From Salinibacillus aidingensis (GTDB lineage: Bacteria > Bacillota > Bacilli > Bacillales > Alkalibacillaceae), in the NCBI RefSeq assembly GCF_039522525.1, contig NZ_BAAADO010000005.1, forward strand, positions 186,001 to 250,000: a stretch of DNA of 64,000 nt, read 5' to 3'. Position 1 is the stretch's first letter. Each line of letters opens with the position of its first letter. This document shows positions 25,226 to 34,859 of this stretch, one piece after another. The position numbers were made by a program, and so were the translations under genes. The notes beneath the pieces were generated by a model. That model was given only the letters and a program-made list of their open reading frames with translations. It was not told the DNA's origin and did no database searches.

Positions 25226-26635
25226 CTAATTTACTTCGCGTATCGGCTCTCGTTTAAATAGTTGTTTTATGTCCGGTTCTTCATTGGGTGAACCTGTTTC
25301 AACTGGAAGGGGGACATCTTTATCAAGGCCATATTGAATATGGATGTTTCCTGATAATTTATTTTTACTCTTACCGATGGATTTTGCAACAATGGACCCT
25401 TTGATATTGGGCTCAGTGCCGCCACCACCTCTTAAATCAAAATGGGCATTTGGCATATAAATGATTTTAGAGTCAGTCGAAGCGTTTCCGTTCAGATTAA
25501 AAGAATCTCCACCGCTGAAGATGTGTCCCAGAATCCCGTTTCTGTTATTTTTCCGGGCTCCGGGTTCCAAATTAATATCGGCATCCTCTGCAAATAGAGA
25601 ACCATTAATCACCTGGTCTCCTTTAAGGGTTATTTTCTTATCAGAACCTTTAAGGTAGATGTTTAACGATTCAGTAGTTCCATTTGTATTGATGGAACCC
25701 CGATCGGATCCATGGTGTCTGCCACGAACGAGATTCAAATCGTCAGTGATAAAAATGTCCAGTTTCCCTGTACCTGAAATTTCGATATCATGACCGTTTA
25801 AATCCAGCTGTTCCACGACCAATTGTTTATCTGAGTTCAGGGTATTGATATCAAGGTCACTTTTTAGATTGATTTTAGAGAATGAGTAATTCTGATCAAG
25901 GGCAAGCTCTGATTGGTTACGATCAAATTCCCGTTCTTTATAGTCCTGGACAGAAGGAAAGGGCGGCATTTCAAGACTTACATCTTCGTCAAGCTGAATA
26001 TCTTCAAAGACTTCCCCTTTATGGTTGCTTTCTTTTTTTATATCGACTGTGGCAAGTGTGCCAATATCTCCTTCTATAAACGCATCTCCCGTTAAAGTAA
26101 AGGGTTCCACTGTGAATAAGGCCATTTCCTCTGGTATGTAAAACGTACTTTCATTTTTCTCCTGCCAGTTTAACGTGAACACCGTTGCTACTGTTCTTGA
26201 TTGGTTGCCAATTGTACCTGTAGAAGAAATTTTATATTTACGTTCAGAATGGTTTTCTTCCCTGGCCAAATCTTCAATTTTTACCGTTGCAACAGGCTGC
26301 TCCCCAAAAGAAGGCTCAAATGTCTTCAATTCACCGGATATTTTATCATCCAGGATTTTTTCAACCTTATTAAAAAATATTGGTGAGGAGGTGGAATCTT
26401 CATAGGCGTCCTGAATATTCAGCTTTAATTGTTTTAGTTTATAATTCATGCCCGCCTCAGCAATGTAATACGTGGCTTGGCTGCTGCGTTCACCTGATGT
26501 TCGCTGAAGATTGCCTGCTACCGTTCCTAAGAGGCTGACCCCTAATATTAAGAACACAACAAATACCATTAACACACTGACGAGAGCAGCACCTGTTTCG
26601 TTGTGGATGGTTTGTTTTTTGTCATAAACGTTCAT
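25226..26635 (-). CDS. PilX-like large minor pilin (cassette 2)
   Basis: A 469-residue protein with a type IV pilin-like start. The short leader ends in HNETG, followed by a hydrophobic helix (AALVSVLMVFVVFLILGVSL). Glu at mature position 5 is missing, as in PilX/GspK tip-type pilins. The long remainder (GDAFIEGDIGTLATVDI, VINGSLFAEDADINLEPG) has repeated short beta strands, consistent with a beta-helix. ATG 26635 with AGGTGA upstream is preferred to GTG 26644. It is third in a cassette of three and would sit at or near the pilus tip. Confidence 0.75.
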   Translation of the reverse strand: MNVYDKKQTIHNETGAALVSVLMVFVVFLILGVSLLGTVAGNLQRTSGERSSQATYYIAEAGMNYKLKQLKLNIQDAYEDSTSSPIFFNKVEKILDDKISGELKTFEPSFGEQPVATVKIEDLAREENHSERKYKISSTGTIGNQSRTVATVFTLNWQEKNESTFYIPEEMALFTVEPFTLTGDAFIEGDIGTLATVDIKKESNHKGEVFEDIQLDEDVSLEMPPFPSVQDYKEREFDRNQSELALDQNYSFSKINLKSDLDINTLNSDKQLVVEQLDLNGHDIEISGTGKLDIFITDDLNLVRGRHHGSDRGSINTNGTTESLNIYLKGSDKKITLKGDQVINGSLFAEDADINLEPGARKNNRNGILGHIFSGGDSFNLNGNASTDSKIIYMPNAHFDLRGGGGTEPNIKGSIVAKSIGKSKNKLSGNIHIQYGLDKDVPLPVETGSPNEEPDIKQLFKREPIREVN

Positions 26636-26644
26636 TGGCTTCAC

Positions 26645-27076
26645 CTACTCCCTGAGATAAATCACAGTAGAAATGGATACGGAATTTCCATGTGGATTGG
26701 GAACGCTGATCAAACGCAGTTCAATTTCACTTCCATTTTGTTTAACCGTAAACTCCCGGATATTCGTTGCCAGCTTACGGTTGTTCTTTTTTAGGATCTG
26801 GCCATCAAGTCTGTACGTGGTTTCGTGACCGATATGAATTTGATTATTGGCGATGACCACCTGATCGGGATTTGTGCTTCGAATCTCCTTTGTTATATCC
26901 TTGGCCGCATATCTTATATCTGACTGTGTCCTGACTTCTTCGGACTGAGTCTGATATTGATTCACCCCAAATAAATGGACAGCGCCAATAAGTAATAAAA
27001 TGATGGAAATAATGGCGAGGACGGCAAGTAATTCAACCAGGGTCATGCCCTGTTCATTATGTTTTGTGGAGTTCAC
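26645..27076 (-). CDS. PilW-like minor pilin (cassette 2)
   Basis: A 143-residue prepilin. The class III leader ends HNEQG, and the mature start MTLVELLAVLAIISIILLLIG has Glu at position 5. The rest is a small globular head. GTG 27076 lies 8 nt after GGAGGA, and its first bases overlap the stop of the preceding gene (TAGGTG). Signal cleavage and N-methylation would be done by the prepilin peptidase at 35379. It is equivalent to the gene at 29414-29911. Confidence 0.8.
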   Translation of the reverse strand: MNSTKHNEQGMTLVELLAVLAIISIILLLIGAVHLFGVNQYQTQSEEVRTQSDIRYAAKDITKEIRSTNPDQVVIANNQIHIGHETTYRLDGQILKKNNRKLATNIREFTVKQNGSEIELRLISVPNPHGNSVSISTVIYLRE

Positions 27077-27532
27077 CTATTCATTCCTCCATGCGAGAAT
27101 GGTTTCCATTTGTGCCTCAAGTCGTTTTTTATCCTGGTCATAGACTTTAACCAATACATTATATAAATCATCCATATCTTTTTCGGTCTGATTGATCTCA
27201 ACTGTAATCCAAAAATGGCTGGTTTGCTTCTCCAAATGAAAGGAGTTTTGTCCATCACTTGCTATCGTGTTTGCGAAATTGTGATCTTTCAATTGGGTAA
27301 TCCCTTGCGCAATAGAATGATCCTTACTTAATTGATAGAGCTTTTCCATTTGTGTCTGGGCCATATAGGTTGCATCGAGAATTTCCTCTGACGTTTGATT
27401 GGTCCTGGCTGACTGGGAGAAAAAAGATAATAGGGAAACCAGTATAATTGACAAAATGACAAAGGATACAAGCACTTCTACGAGGGTAACGCCCTGCTCG
27501 TTTATCATCTTGTTCTTAAAGCGTGTATTCAT
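27077..27532 (-). CDS. PilV-like minor pilin (cassette 2)
   Basis: A 151-residue prepilin, first of cassette 2. The leader ends INEQG, and the mature start is VTLVEVLVSFVILSIILVSLL with Glu5. ILDATYMAQTQMEKLYQL then extends the pilin helix, and a small beta head follows. It closely parallels the gene at 29899-30354. AAAGGA lies 11 nt before ATG 27532. Confidence 0.8.
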   Translation of the reverse strand: MNTRFKNKMINEQGVTLVEVLVSFVILSIILVSLLSFFSQSARTNQTSEEILDATYMAQTQMEKLYQLSKDHSIAQGITQLKDHNFANTIASDGQNSFHLEKQTSHFWITVEINQTEKDMDDLYNVLVKVYDQDKKRLEAQMETILAWRNE

Positions 27533-27584
27533 ATTCGGTCACAGTCCTTTGTGATATAGATACGAACCGTAAAATCTAACAAAA

Positions 27585-27616
27585 AAGAGAGTTATCCCTA
27601 GGAATAACTCTCTATA
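27585..27616 (-). terminator. Terminator of first minor-pilin cassette
   Basis: The palindrome AGAGAGTTATCCCTAGG/AATAACTCTCT followed by TTTTTTG on the minus strand. It splits the six minor-pilin genes into two transcription units. Confidence 0.8.
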
Positions 27617-27650
27617 TCATAAAACATATTTCGACAAAATCAAACAAATT

Positions 27651-29414
27651 TTATTCGAATCTTTCGTCAATTTTCTTCAGGCTAATGTTGTTGACCATTG
27701 GGATGCCTTTTGGAGGACTCAGCATCAATTGTTCGTTGTAGTCGATCTGGAGGCGGGATTTTGTGTAGTCGATGCTGTCCTGGTTCTTTTCGACGTAAAC
27801 CACATCTTTAAAAAGATCTAAAAAGTCGACTGTATCTAAAAATCCTTCGTCAAATAAACCATCATAGGCATAACGATCATAATCACTCTGGTTATAAGTC
27901 CCTCCGCCTTCATCTTTTTTAACGCCTTTAACCTTTCCTTTGACAGCATTTAAGGTAATATTTTGTCCGTATAAACCACCGTTGATTTTCATGTTGGACC
28001 ATACACCGTAAATTTCCAAGTCAGAATTTGTATAAAAGAAAGCATTCATTTCTCTTGGGTTGTCCTGAAACGAGTTATTGTTTTGAACTTTGAGCTCTCC
28101 TTCAGTCATTAAGACGAGCGTTCCACCACTGCTGTTGTCTAAATCTTCAACTGTTGCTTTATCATTTGTAATTACAGTTGATCCATTTCCTGCCATGGTA
28201 ATACTCTCGGAAATGGTGGCTTCCCCATTTGAGTAAACCACACCATCGAGATTCAAATTCTTCATTTCAAATGCACCGTTTATAAATATAGTGGAGTTAA
28301 CGGTTAAATCACCACTTAGTTCTGTGCGACTGATAAGTCCCTCATCATCAGAATCATCAGCATCTCCGCATACCTGGCCGATAAGAGGAAGAACAATGCA
28401 TGGATCTGCATAGTTGTTTACATAAATATCGCCGTGGACAGTCAATTCAGATCCACTTTTCATGATTAAATCGTTATTTACGAATAAATCTCCTTTTACC
28501 GTTACTGAACTGCCTGAGTTGATTTGTAAAGTATCATAAAGCGTGTCTCCCTCTTTTACGATATGCTGATTTATAATGGCACCACCAATTTCCAGAACCT
28601 CTGTGTCATAATCCCCATCTAAGAACTCATTGTCAAAACGGGATTTAGCCTCCGTTACCAGTTGTTCAACATCAAACGGCTCATCATCCAGTTCCCTTTC
28701 TACTAACTGGGGTACCTCCTTGTAAAAATAAGGTGCAATTCCTTCCTGTGTAATAGGATTAGTGAGGGTGTGCTGAGTATTCTCTTTCGTGTACTTAAAA
28801 GCATTAGGTATGGTCAGGGTTCCGTCTATAGTCGGATAGCTTGTTTCCGCAGCGTAATCGTCACTGGATCTTATGAAATTACTTTTATTAGAAGAGTGAA
28901 ACTCATCGCCTACATATAAATCCCCTTTGATATAAGATGCACCATTAAGGGATAGATTGCCTGGTGTAACGGATGCATACTTAAATACCTCTGCCAAAGT
29001 TGATATTGTATATTCAGTTGTGTATTTTGTGTCTCCTTCAGATGCAGTAATGGTCACATTCATAACTGCATTGCCTGAACCACTCAGATCATTGCTTATC
29101 ATATTATCGTTTACTTCCACTGGATATTTGGTTTTCAGTTCATTTAATGTGTCTTCAATTTCCTGTACTACGCTTGACCTGTGAACAGAGGAATCATTTA
29201 ATCCCTGTATCTCTTTCTCTAACCATGCTGTTGCTTCCTTGATAATATTTTCAGCGGCAACCTTTTCTTCTATATTGTTTTCCGCAACGGCAACAAATTT
29301 ATTTGATTGTAAGACTTTAGCCATTAAAACAGTGGAAAGTAAGGTTAAAAATAAAAAAATCATCAGGACAGACACCAGAACATATCCGCTTTCACGATTC
29401 CCCTTATTCAACAT
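27651..29414 (-). CDS. PilX-like large minor pilin (cassette 1)
   Basis: A 587-residue protein. Its leader ends NRESG, and the pilin-type helix YVLVSVLMIFLFLTLLSTVL lacks Glu5. Beyond residue 130 come many short repeats of the type VKGDLFVNNDLIMKSGSE, VHGDIYVNN, LSGDLTVNSTIFINGA and INGGLYGQNITL, which look like rungs of a right-handed beta-helix. Two cysteines in one rung region (CIVLPLIGQVC) may form a disulfide. ATG 29414 overlaps the upstream stop by one base, with GGAGGGG before it. It is probably a tip or adhesive subunit. Confidence 0.75.
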   Translation of the reverse strand: MLNKGNRESGYVLVSVLMIFLFLTLLSTVLMAKVLQSNKFVAVAENNIEEKVAAENIIKEATAWLEKEIQGLNDSSVHRSSVVQEIEDTLNELKTKYPVEVNDNMISNDLSGSGNAVMNVTITASEGDTKYTTEYTISTLAEVFKYASVTPGNLSLNGASYIKGDLYVGDEFHSSNKSNFIRSSDDYAAETSYPTIDGTLTIPNAFKYTKENTQHTLTNPITQEGIAPYFYKEVPQLVERELDDEPFDVEQLVTEAKSRFDNEFLDGDYDTEVLEIGGAIINQHIVKEGDTLYDTLQINSGSSVTVKGDLFVNNDLIMKSGSELTVHGDIYVNNYADPCIVLPLIGQVCGDADDSDDEGLISRTELSGDLTVNSTIFINGAFEMKNLNLDGVVYSNGEATISESITMAGNGSTVITNDKATVEDLDNSSGGTLVLMTEGELKVQNNNSFQDNPREMNAFFYTNSDLEIYGVWSNMKINGGLYGQNITLNAVKGKVKGVKKDEGGGTYNQSDYDRYAYDGLFDEGFLDTVDFLDLFKDVVYVEKNQDSIDYTKSRLQIDYNEQLMLSPPKGIPMVNNISLKKIDERFE

Positions 29415-29911
29415 CAATTTTCCCCTCCTGTGGAGTAAATCAGGTTAACGTCCTTTGTAACGTGCGTTTTTTCTTGATGCTGAACGGTAAAACGAAGATG
29501 AGAATTTTTATTTTGATTGATAAGCTCTGGCTCAGTGATTTGGTAGGATTCAGAATTGATACGTTTGCCATCGATATAAATATTTTCGTTTTGATATTTA
29601 AATTCTGCCTCAGCGTTTGTTTGCTTTACCTTACCTGATTCATCAATTGTGGACTTTTGTTTTAAGACTTTAAATTGCAGTGGCTTATCGCTTGAAATAT
29701 TCACACTATCCGTATTTACAAAGAACTGATTTAACTGTTCGGTAATCAGGATGACTTCGTTACGGATATCGGTAGCTGTACTGGTTCTTTCATCGGCTTT
29801 AAGCATAGAAGAGGTAAAACTGTAAACCCCTATAAGAACGATACTGGAAAGAGCTAACACAGCCAGGACTTCCACCAGCGTAACTCCTCGTTCATTCCTC
29901 ATATCGAGCAT
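29414..29911 (-). CDS. PilW-like minor pilin (cassette 1)
   Basis: A 165-residue prepilin. The leader MLDMRNERG is followed by VTLVEVLAVLALSSIVLIGV (Glu5 present). The head is small and polar, with no cysteines. It overlaps the genes on both sides, showing tight translational coupling within the cassette. ATG 29911 follows AAGGTGG; ATG 29902, overlapping the previous stop as ATGA, is a close alternative. Confidence 0.8.
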   Translation of the reverse strand: MLDMRNERGVTLVEVLAVLALSSIVLIGVYSFTSSMLKADERTSTATDIRNEVILITEQLNQFFVNTDSVNISSDKPLQFKVLKQKSTIDESGKVKQTNAEAEFKYQNENIYIDGKRINSESYQITEPELINQNKNSHLRFTVQHQEKTHVTKDVNLIYSTGGEN

Positions 29912-30354
29912 GCACCACCTTCACTGGGGGAGACGGCTCCTTCACTTTTAACATATCTTTTCATCTCATAGTGATCATTAATATCACTGTTTCGATTTTC
30001 TATTTCAACAGATAAAATAACGACGCGATTTTTTAAGGAATGTTCAGAGATGGTCAGTGATGCTTCTAACCCATTTAGGGCTGGTTGTTCTTCCGACGGG
30101 ATATTCAGGATGGCTTTGATATCGACAAGGTGGTCCTCTCCAAGACAGTTATGAAGTTCCTTAAAGCTTAATTGTTTATACTCGTTGAGAATGTTATTAG
30201 CTATGTAGGCGTTCGATAGTTTCTGCTCGGAAGCGTTGGAGTACTTTGTCCCATTAATGAAAAAACTTCCGACAGATAGAAGGATGATAGAAAGGATGAC
30301 AATGCCGGCTAAAACTTCTACTAATGTTAAGCCCTTTTCTTCTTTCAGTGGCAT
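29899..30354 (-). CDS. PilV-like minor pilin (cassette 1)
   Basis: A 151-residue prepilin, first gene of the minus-strand pilin run. The leader MPLKEEKG precedes LTLVEVLAGIVILSIILLSV (Glu5 present). SNAYIANNILNEYKQLSF continues the helix, as in the cassette 2 counterpart (SQSARTNQTSEEILDATYMA). GGAGCTGAATACCT lies before the ATG. It is transcribed divergently from pilB. Confidence 0.8.
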   Translation of the reverse strand: MPLKEEKGLTLVEVLAGIVILSIILLSVGSFFINGTKYSNASEQKLSNAYIANNILNEYKQLSFKELHNCLGEDHLVDIKAILNIPSEEQPALNGLEASLTISEHSLKNRVVILSVEIENRNSDINDHYEMKRYVKSEGAVSPSEGGACSI

Positions 30355-30882
30355 AGGTATTCAGCTCCATTCGTATGTGCATTTATTCAACACAGGTTTT
30401 CTCTATTCAGTCTGTGTTTTCTTAGATGAACATGATGGAACAAAAAATCTTGTCTGAAAACGAGATTAGGAGTAAATCAGGAGTTCGTTTGTTTCGGAAA
30501 TGGATAACAGAAATAGACTATTTAAGGATAAATATTACAATTCTTGATATGATGTTACCATATATTCAAAAATTTTTGAATATTCTGCAATAAAAATTAA
30601 AAAATAGTGGGGAAAGGTTGTTTTTTAAGCTGAACAATAGTACTATAATAGTTAAAAAATATAAATTATGTAAAAACTTCCTAAAAAACTACTAATCCAA
30701 CCTCATTCTGCAAGAGTAAATCACTAGTTTATATCTACCACAAACTAGAAAAATTAAACATTCTTCAAAGAATTTCCCTAATTTGTACAAGAACTTTACT
30801 GTATAATGTATTATGAAGTCGGTAATTATCATTAAGTATTTGAACATGTATAGGACTTTAGATGGTGTTTGGAGGTATGCAT
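30355..30882. promoter_or_regulatory. Divergent pilus control region
   Basis: A 528-base, very AT-rich interval between the minor-pilin genes and pilB, with no gene. On the plus strand TATAAT at 30802-30807 is the best -10 candidate for pilB, but no good -35 sits at 17 nt. A long leader of about 70 nt before GGAGGT (30871-30876) follows. Promoters for both directions must lie here; I cannot name a regulator. Confidence 0.45.
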
Positions 30883-32538
30883 GTGGCCATTAAAAGAAAT
30901 ATGCGTTTAGGTGATCTGTTAGTTGAAAGTGAAATTATTACACAGGAACAGCTTGATCAGGCACTGGAGGAAAAAACACAAAATCAGAAGCTGGGAGATA
31001 TCCTGGTACAAAAGGGCTATGTAACGGAACTTCAGCTGATTGAAGTTCTGGAGTTTCAATTAGGGATACCAAGAGTAACCCTTTACAATTACCCCTTTGA
31101 CACATCCCTGTTCAGAATGGTTTCCAAGGAATTTGCCAAACGTCATCTAGTTATGCCTTTGAAAAAAGAAGGAAATAAGCTGTATGTTGCCATGGCTGAT
31201 CCAATGGACTACTTTGTCATTAATGATTTACGCCTTTCAACAGGATTCAGTATTGAGCCATTAATAGCGACAAAGGATGAGATTATCCGTAACATCAGTA
31301 AGTATTATGATGTGGATGATCTAACCGGAATTCCGGCACAGTTGGAGACAGAGCCTGAGGACCAGGAGGATATAGAGGACGAAGATTCACCTATCGTCCA
31401 TTTTGTGAATCAGATTCTGCAACAGGCAGCCGTGCAGCGGGCCAGTGATATACATATTGACTGTATGGAAACCAAAGTACTGGTACGTTTTCGGGTGGAT
31501 GGTGCACTCCGCACCGAAAGAAGTCTTCCTAAACATGTTCAAGGCTCCTTAATTACAAGAATTAAAATTATGGCAAACCTTGATATTACGGAGCACCGCG
31601 TTCCTCAGGATGGAAGAACCAAGCTCAGTCTTGATCACCGTGAAATGGACTTGCGGATTAGTACCCTTCCGACGGTATATGGGGAGAAAGTTGTTATTCG
31701 TCTGCTGGATTTAAGCATGGCACAGAATGATATCAGCCAAATCGGGTTTGAAGAGGAAAATCTTGATAAGTTTAAAAAGCTGATCCAGCAGCCTCACGGG
31801 ATTGTTCTGTTAACAGGTCCGACCGGTTCGGGTAAATCATCGACTATGTATTCGGCACTTAGCCAATTAAATGATGAAGAAATCAACATCATTACCATTG
31901 AAGACCCTGTAGAGTATCAGGTAGAAGGGATTAACCAGATTCAAGTCAATCCGAATGTAGGCCTGACCTTTGCCAGAGGACTGCGAGCCATTTTACGCCA
32001 GGACCCTAATATTATCATGATTGGGGAAATTCGGGACCGGGAAACCGCAGATATGGCTGTTCGTGCTTCGATTACCGGTCACCTGGTATTCAGTACACTG
32101 CATACCAATGATTCCCTCGGTACGATCAACCGCCTGAAGGACATGGGGGTTGAAGTATTTTTACTTGCCTCCTCCTTAAATGGAGTTGTCTCTCAAAGGC
32201 TTGTCCGCAAGATCTGCCGGGACTGTTCCATGGAAAGAGAGGCAACCGTCCGGGAACAGCAGATTTTTTCAAAGTATGGCTATTCCATGGACAAGGTGTA
32301 TTATGGCAAAGGCTGTTCGACCTGTAATATGACAGGCTATAAAGGACGTACAGCCATTCATGAAGTGCTTGAAATTGATGATGAGATCAAGCAGGCGCTT
32401 TTAAATGATGAATCATCTATGAAAATCAGAGAAATAGCCGTCAAAAATGGCTTAAAGTTTTTAGTGGAAGATGGTTTGGAAAAAGTGAAAAATGGAGTTA
32501 CTACTACAGAAGAAATTCTCCGGGTAGCTCTGGATTAG
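30883..32538 (+). CDS. pilB: Type IV pilus assembly ATPase PilB
   Basis: A 551-residue GspE/PilB extension ATPase. The N-terminal MshEN-type domain (RLGDLLVESEIITQEQLDQAL) is followed by the NTPase core with Walker A GPTGSGKSST (312-321), the Asp box IITIEDPVEYQ, Walker B RAILRQDPNIIMIGEIRD and His box GHLVFSTLHTN. A zinc tetracysteine reads CRDC and CSTC. GTG 30883 is preferred because GGAGGT ends 6 nt before it; ATG 30877 touches the site. It is first of an eight-gene pilus operon. Confidence 0.93.
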   Translation: MAIKRNMRLGDLLVESEIITQEQLDQALEEKTQNQKLGDILVQKGYVTELQLIEVLEFQLGIPRVTLYNYPFDTSLFRMVSKEFAKRHLVMPLKKEGNKLYVAMADPMDYFVINDLRLSTGFSIEPLIATKDEIIRNISKYYDVDDLTGIPAQLETEPEDQEDIEDEDSPIVHFVNQILQQAAVQRASDIHIDCMETKVLVRFRVDGALRTERSLPKHVQGSLITRIKIMANLDITEHRVPQDGRTKLSLDHREMDLRISTLPTVYGEKVVIRLLDLSMAQNDISQIGFEEENLDKFKKLIQQPHGIVLLTGPTGSGKSSTMYSALSQLNDEEINIITIEDPVEYQVEGINQIQVNPNVGLTFARGLRAILRQDPNIIMIGEIRDRETADMAVRASITGHLVFSTLHTNDSLGTINRLKDMGVEVFLLASSLNGVVSQRLVRKICRDCSMEREATVREQQIFSKYGYSMDKVYYGKGCSTCNMTGYKGRTAIHEVLEIDDEIKQALLNDESSMKIREIAVKNGLKFLVEDGLEKVKNGVTTTEEILRVALD

Positions 32539-32548
32539 GAGGTCTACC

Positions 32549-33601
32549 GTGAGTTACAGCCTAGATGATTTACTGCAAAAGGCAAATCAGGAATTTGCAT
32601 CAGATGTGCATCTGACTGTTGGCCTTCCACCTGTATTTCGTGTACATGGGAAGTTGAAAATCACAGAAGAACGGCCTTATACAGCACAGGATTTAGCGGT
32701 CGTTACCCAATCCATGTTTACCGACTCCCTTAAGAGGCAGTTTCAGCAGGATGGGGAGGTTGATTTTTCCTATGAAGTAGAGGGAGTACTGAGGTGCAGA
32801 GTGAATGCGTACAAGCAGCGGGAAGGGATTTCCATTGCCATTCGTCTGATACCCGGCAAAATTCCCACTATTGAGGAATTACGTTTACCATCCATTTTAG
32901 AAAAAATTGTGTCCAAGCCTCAGGGACTCATCCTAGTGACCGGTCCAACAGGCAGTGGGAAAACAACAACACTGGCATCTATGATTGATTCCATTAATCA
33001 GCACGCACAGAAGCATATCATTACGCTGGAGGATCCCATCGAGTATATTCATTATCATAAAAAATCGATTGTGGATCAGCGGCAAATTGGGCAGGATACT
33101 CAAAACTTTGCAACAGGATTGCGTGCTTCGCTGCGGCAGGATCCGGATGTCATCTTCGTTGGAGAAATGCGGGATTTAGAAACCATTTCGACTGCAATTA
33201 CAGCGGCGGAAACCGGACATTTAGTCCTGGGTACATTGCATACAAATAGTGCGCCCAGTACAATTGAACGGATCGTCGATGTTTTTCCCGCAGCTCAGCA
33301 GGGCCAGATTCGCTATCAGCTTTCATCTGTGCTGAAGGCTATCATTTCCCAGCGTTTGTTCCCATTAAAATCCGGGAATGGTCGAATTGCTGCAACAGAA
33401 ATTATGGTTCAGAATTCAGCGGTCAGCAGTCTGATTCGCAATCAAAAGATTCATCAGTTGCCCAATATTATGCAGACATCACGAGATGCAGGCATGCACA
33501 CCTTAGAGATGAACATTCAATCCTTGTTAAAAAGACAGCTTGTCGCTTATGAAAGCGTACAAGGTTATCTAGGGGAGAATCGCTATGGCTCAACAATTTA
33601 G
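32549..33601 (+). CDS. pilT: Type IV pilus retraction ATPase PilT
   Basis: A 350-residue retraction motor. It has a short PAS-like N-terminal domain (FASDVHLTVGLPPVFRVHG), Walker A GPTGSGKTTT (132-141), ITLEDPIEYIH, RASLRQDPDVIFVGEMRD and GHLVLGTLHTN. It lacks the zinc cysteines of PilB, as usual. Its presence distinguishes this locus from the retraction-free competence (ComG) pseudopilus and implies twitching or DNA/surface retraction. GTG start after AGGAGGT; 10 nt after pilB. Confidence 0.93.
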   Translation: MSYSLDDLLQKANQEFASDVHLTVGLPPVFRVHGKLKITEERPYTAQDLAVVTQSMFTDSLKRQFQQDGEVDFSYEVEGVLRCRVNAYKQREGISIAIRLIPGKIPTIEELRLPSILEKIVSKPQGLILVTGPTGSGKTTTLASMIDSINQHAQKHIITLEDPIEYIHYHKKSIVDQRQIGQDTQNFATGLRASLRQDPDVIFVGEMRDLETISTAITAAETGHLVLGTLHTNSAPSTIERIVDVFPAAQQGQIRYQLSSVLKAIISQRLFPLKSGNGRIAATEIMVQNSAVSSLIRNQKIHQLPNIMQTSRDAGMHTLEMNIQSLLKRQLVAYESVQGYLGENRYGSTI

Positions 33602-34796
33602 TTATGTGGCTCGTGATCGGCAGGGGAACAAAAAATCAGGTGTTATACAGGCAGAAACGAAGCAATCCGTTCGCTCCATTTTGCGGGAGCGTGGATTACG
33701 GGCTTTAGAGGTTCAGGAGAAAAAACAGACCATATGGAATACCGATATTTACATTGGCAATCCTGTTAAGCTCTCTGATTTTGTCATCTTCTTACGGCAA
33801 TTTGCCACCTTAATCAAAGCAGGGGTCACCATTGTGGATTCGGTCAGAATTTTAATTGAACAGACCGAAAGCAAGGTGTTAAGGAAAACACTGGCCCAGG
33901 TTGAAAATGATTTAAGGGAAGGGAACTCCTTATCTGCATCATTTCAGAAGCACACGAAAGTTTTTTCCGCTTTGTTTACCAATATGATTCACGCGGGAGA
34001 GGTAAGTGGCTCCCTGGAAGAAACGCTGGAAGAAATGGCAGATTACTTTGAGAAACAGCATAAGACGAAGGAAAAAGTGAAATCGGCATTATCCTATCCG
34101 ATCGTTGTCGGTTTGCTGGCTACAGGTGTTGTCATTTTTCTATTAATAAGCATTGTTCCAACATTCGTTAATATGTTCGATCAATTCGGGGGAGAGGTAC
34201 CGGCCATTACTCAGTTTGTTATCGCGACAAGTGACTGGATGGTTCAATACTGGTACATTCTTGTTTTGCTATTATTAGCTTTTATCGTATCCATATTATT
34301 GATTAGACAAAATAAGGAAACGAAAATTTACCTGGATTCTATTCTGTTAAAGCTGCCGATATTTGGGAAGTTGATGAGAAAATCTATCCTGGCGCGCATG
34401 TCGAGAACGTTAAGCTCACTGCTGAAAAACTCAGTTCCTATTCTCGAAGCCATGCGCTTAACGGAAAAAGTCATCGAGAACCAGGTCATAGCTAAAGTAC
34501 TGCGGGAATCCAGGACAACCCTGGAGCGGGGCAGGTCGTTATCGGACCCGATGGCAGACCACTGGGCATTCCCGCCGCTTGTAACCCAAATGATTACCGT
34601 CGGCGAACAAACCGGATCGTTAGACCAGATGCTTGGCCGCATCGCCGACTTTTACGAATCAGAAGTTGAAACCGCAACCGACCAGATGAAGTCATTAATT
34701 GAACCACTGATGATTATATTGCTCGCAGGAGTGGTCGGTTTTATTGTATTGTCCATTATGGTACCGATGTTCGAGATGTTTCAAAACGTTAACTAA
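33585..34796 (+). CDS. pilC: Type IV pilus inner-membrane platform protein PilC
   Basis: A 403-residue GspF/PilC protein with two repeated cytoplasmic helical domains (FLRQFATLIKAGVTIVDSV; LARMSRTLSSLLKNSVPILEA). Each is followed by membrane helices near 170-190, 220-245 and 375-400. GEVSGSLEETLEEMADYFE and GEQTGSLDQMLGRIADFYE are the two matching conserved loops. It begins 17 nt inside pilT, indicating coupled translation. Confidence 0.93.
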   Translation: MAQQFSYVARDRQGNKKSGVIQAETKQSVRSILRERGLRALEVQEKKQTIWNTDIYIGNPVKLSDFVIFLRQFATLIKAGVTIVDSVRILIEQTESKVLRKTLAQVENDLREGNSLSASFQKHTKVFSALFTNMIHAGEVSGSLEETLEEMADYFEKQHKTKEKVKSALSYPIVVGLLATGVVIFLLISIVPTFVNMFDQFGGEVPAITQFVIATSDWMVQYWYILVLLLLAFIVSILLIRQNKETKIYLDSILLKLPIFGKLMRKSILARMSRTLSSLLKNSVPILEAMRLTEKVIENQVIAKVLRESRTTLERGRSLSDPMADHWAFPPLVTQMITVGEQTGSLDQMLGRIADFYESEVETATDQMKSLIEPLMIILLAGVVGFIVLSIMVPMFEMFQNVN

Positions 34797-34859
34797 TTCG
34801 GTTACGATTGTGAGTCCACACGCTCACAGATTAAATAAAAATAAGGGGGAAATACCTGT

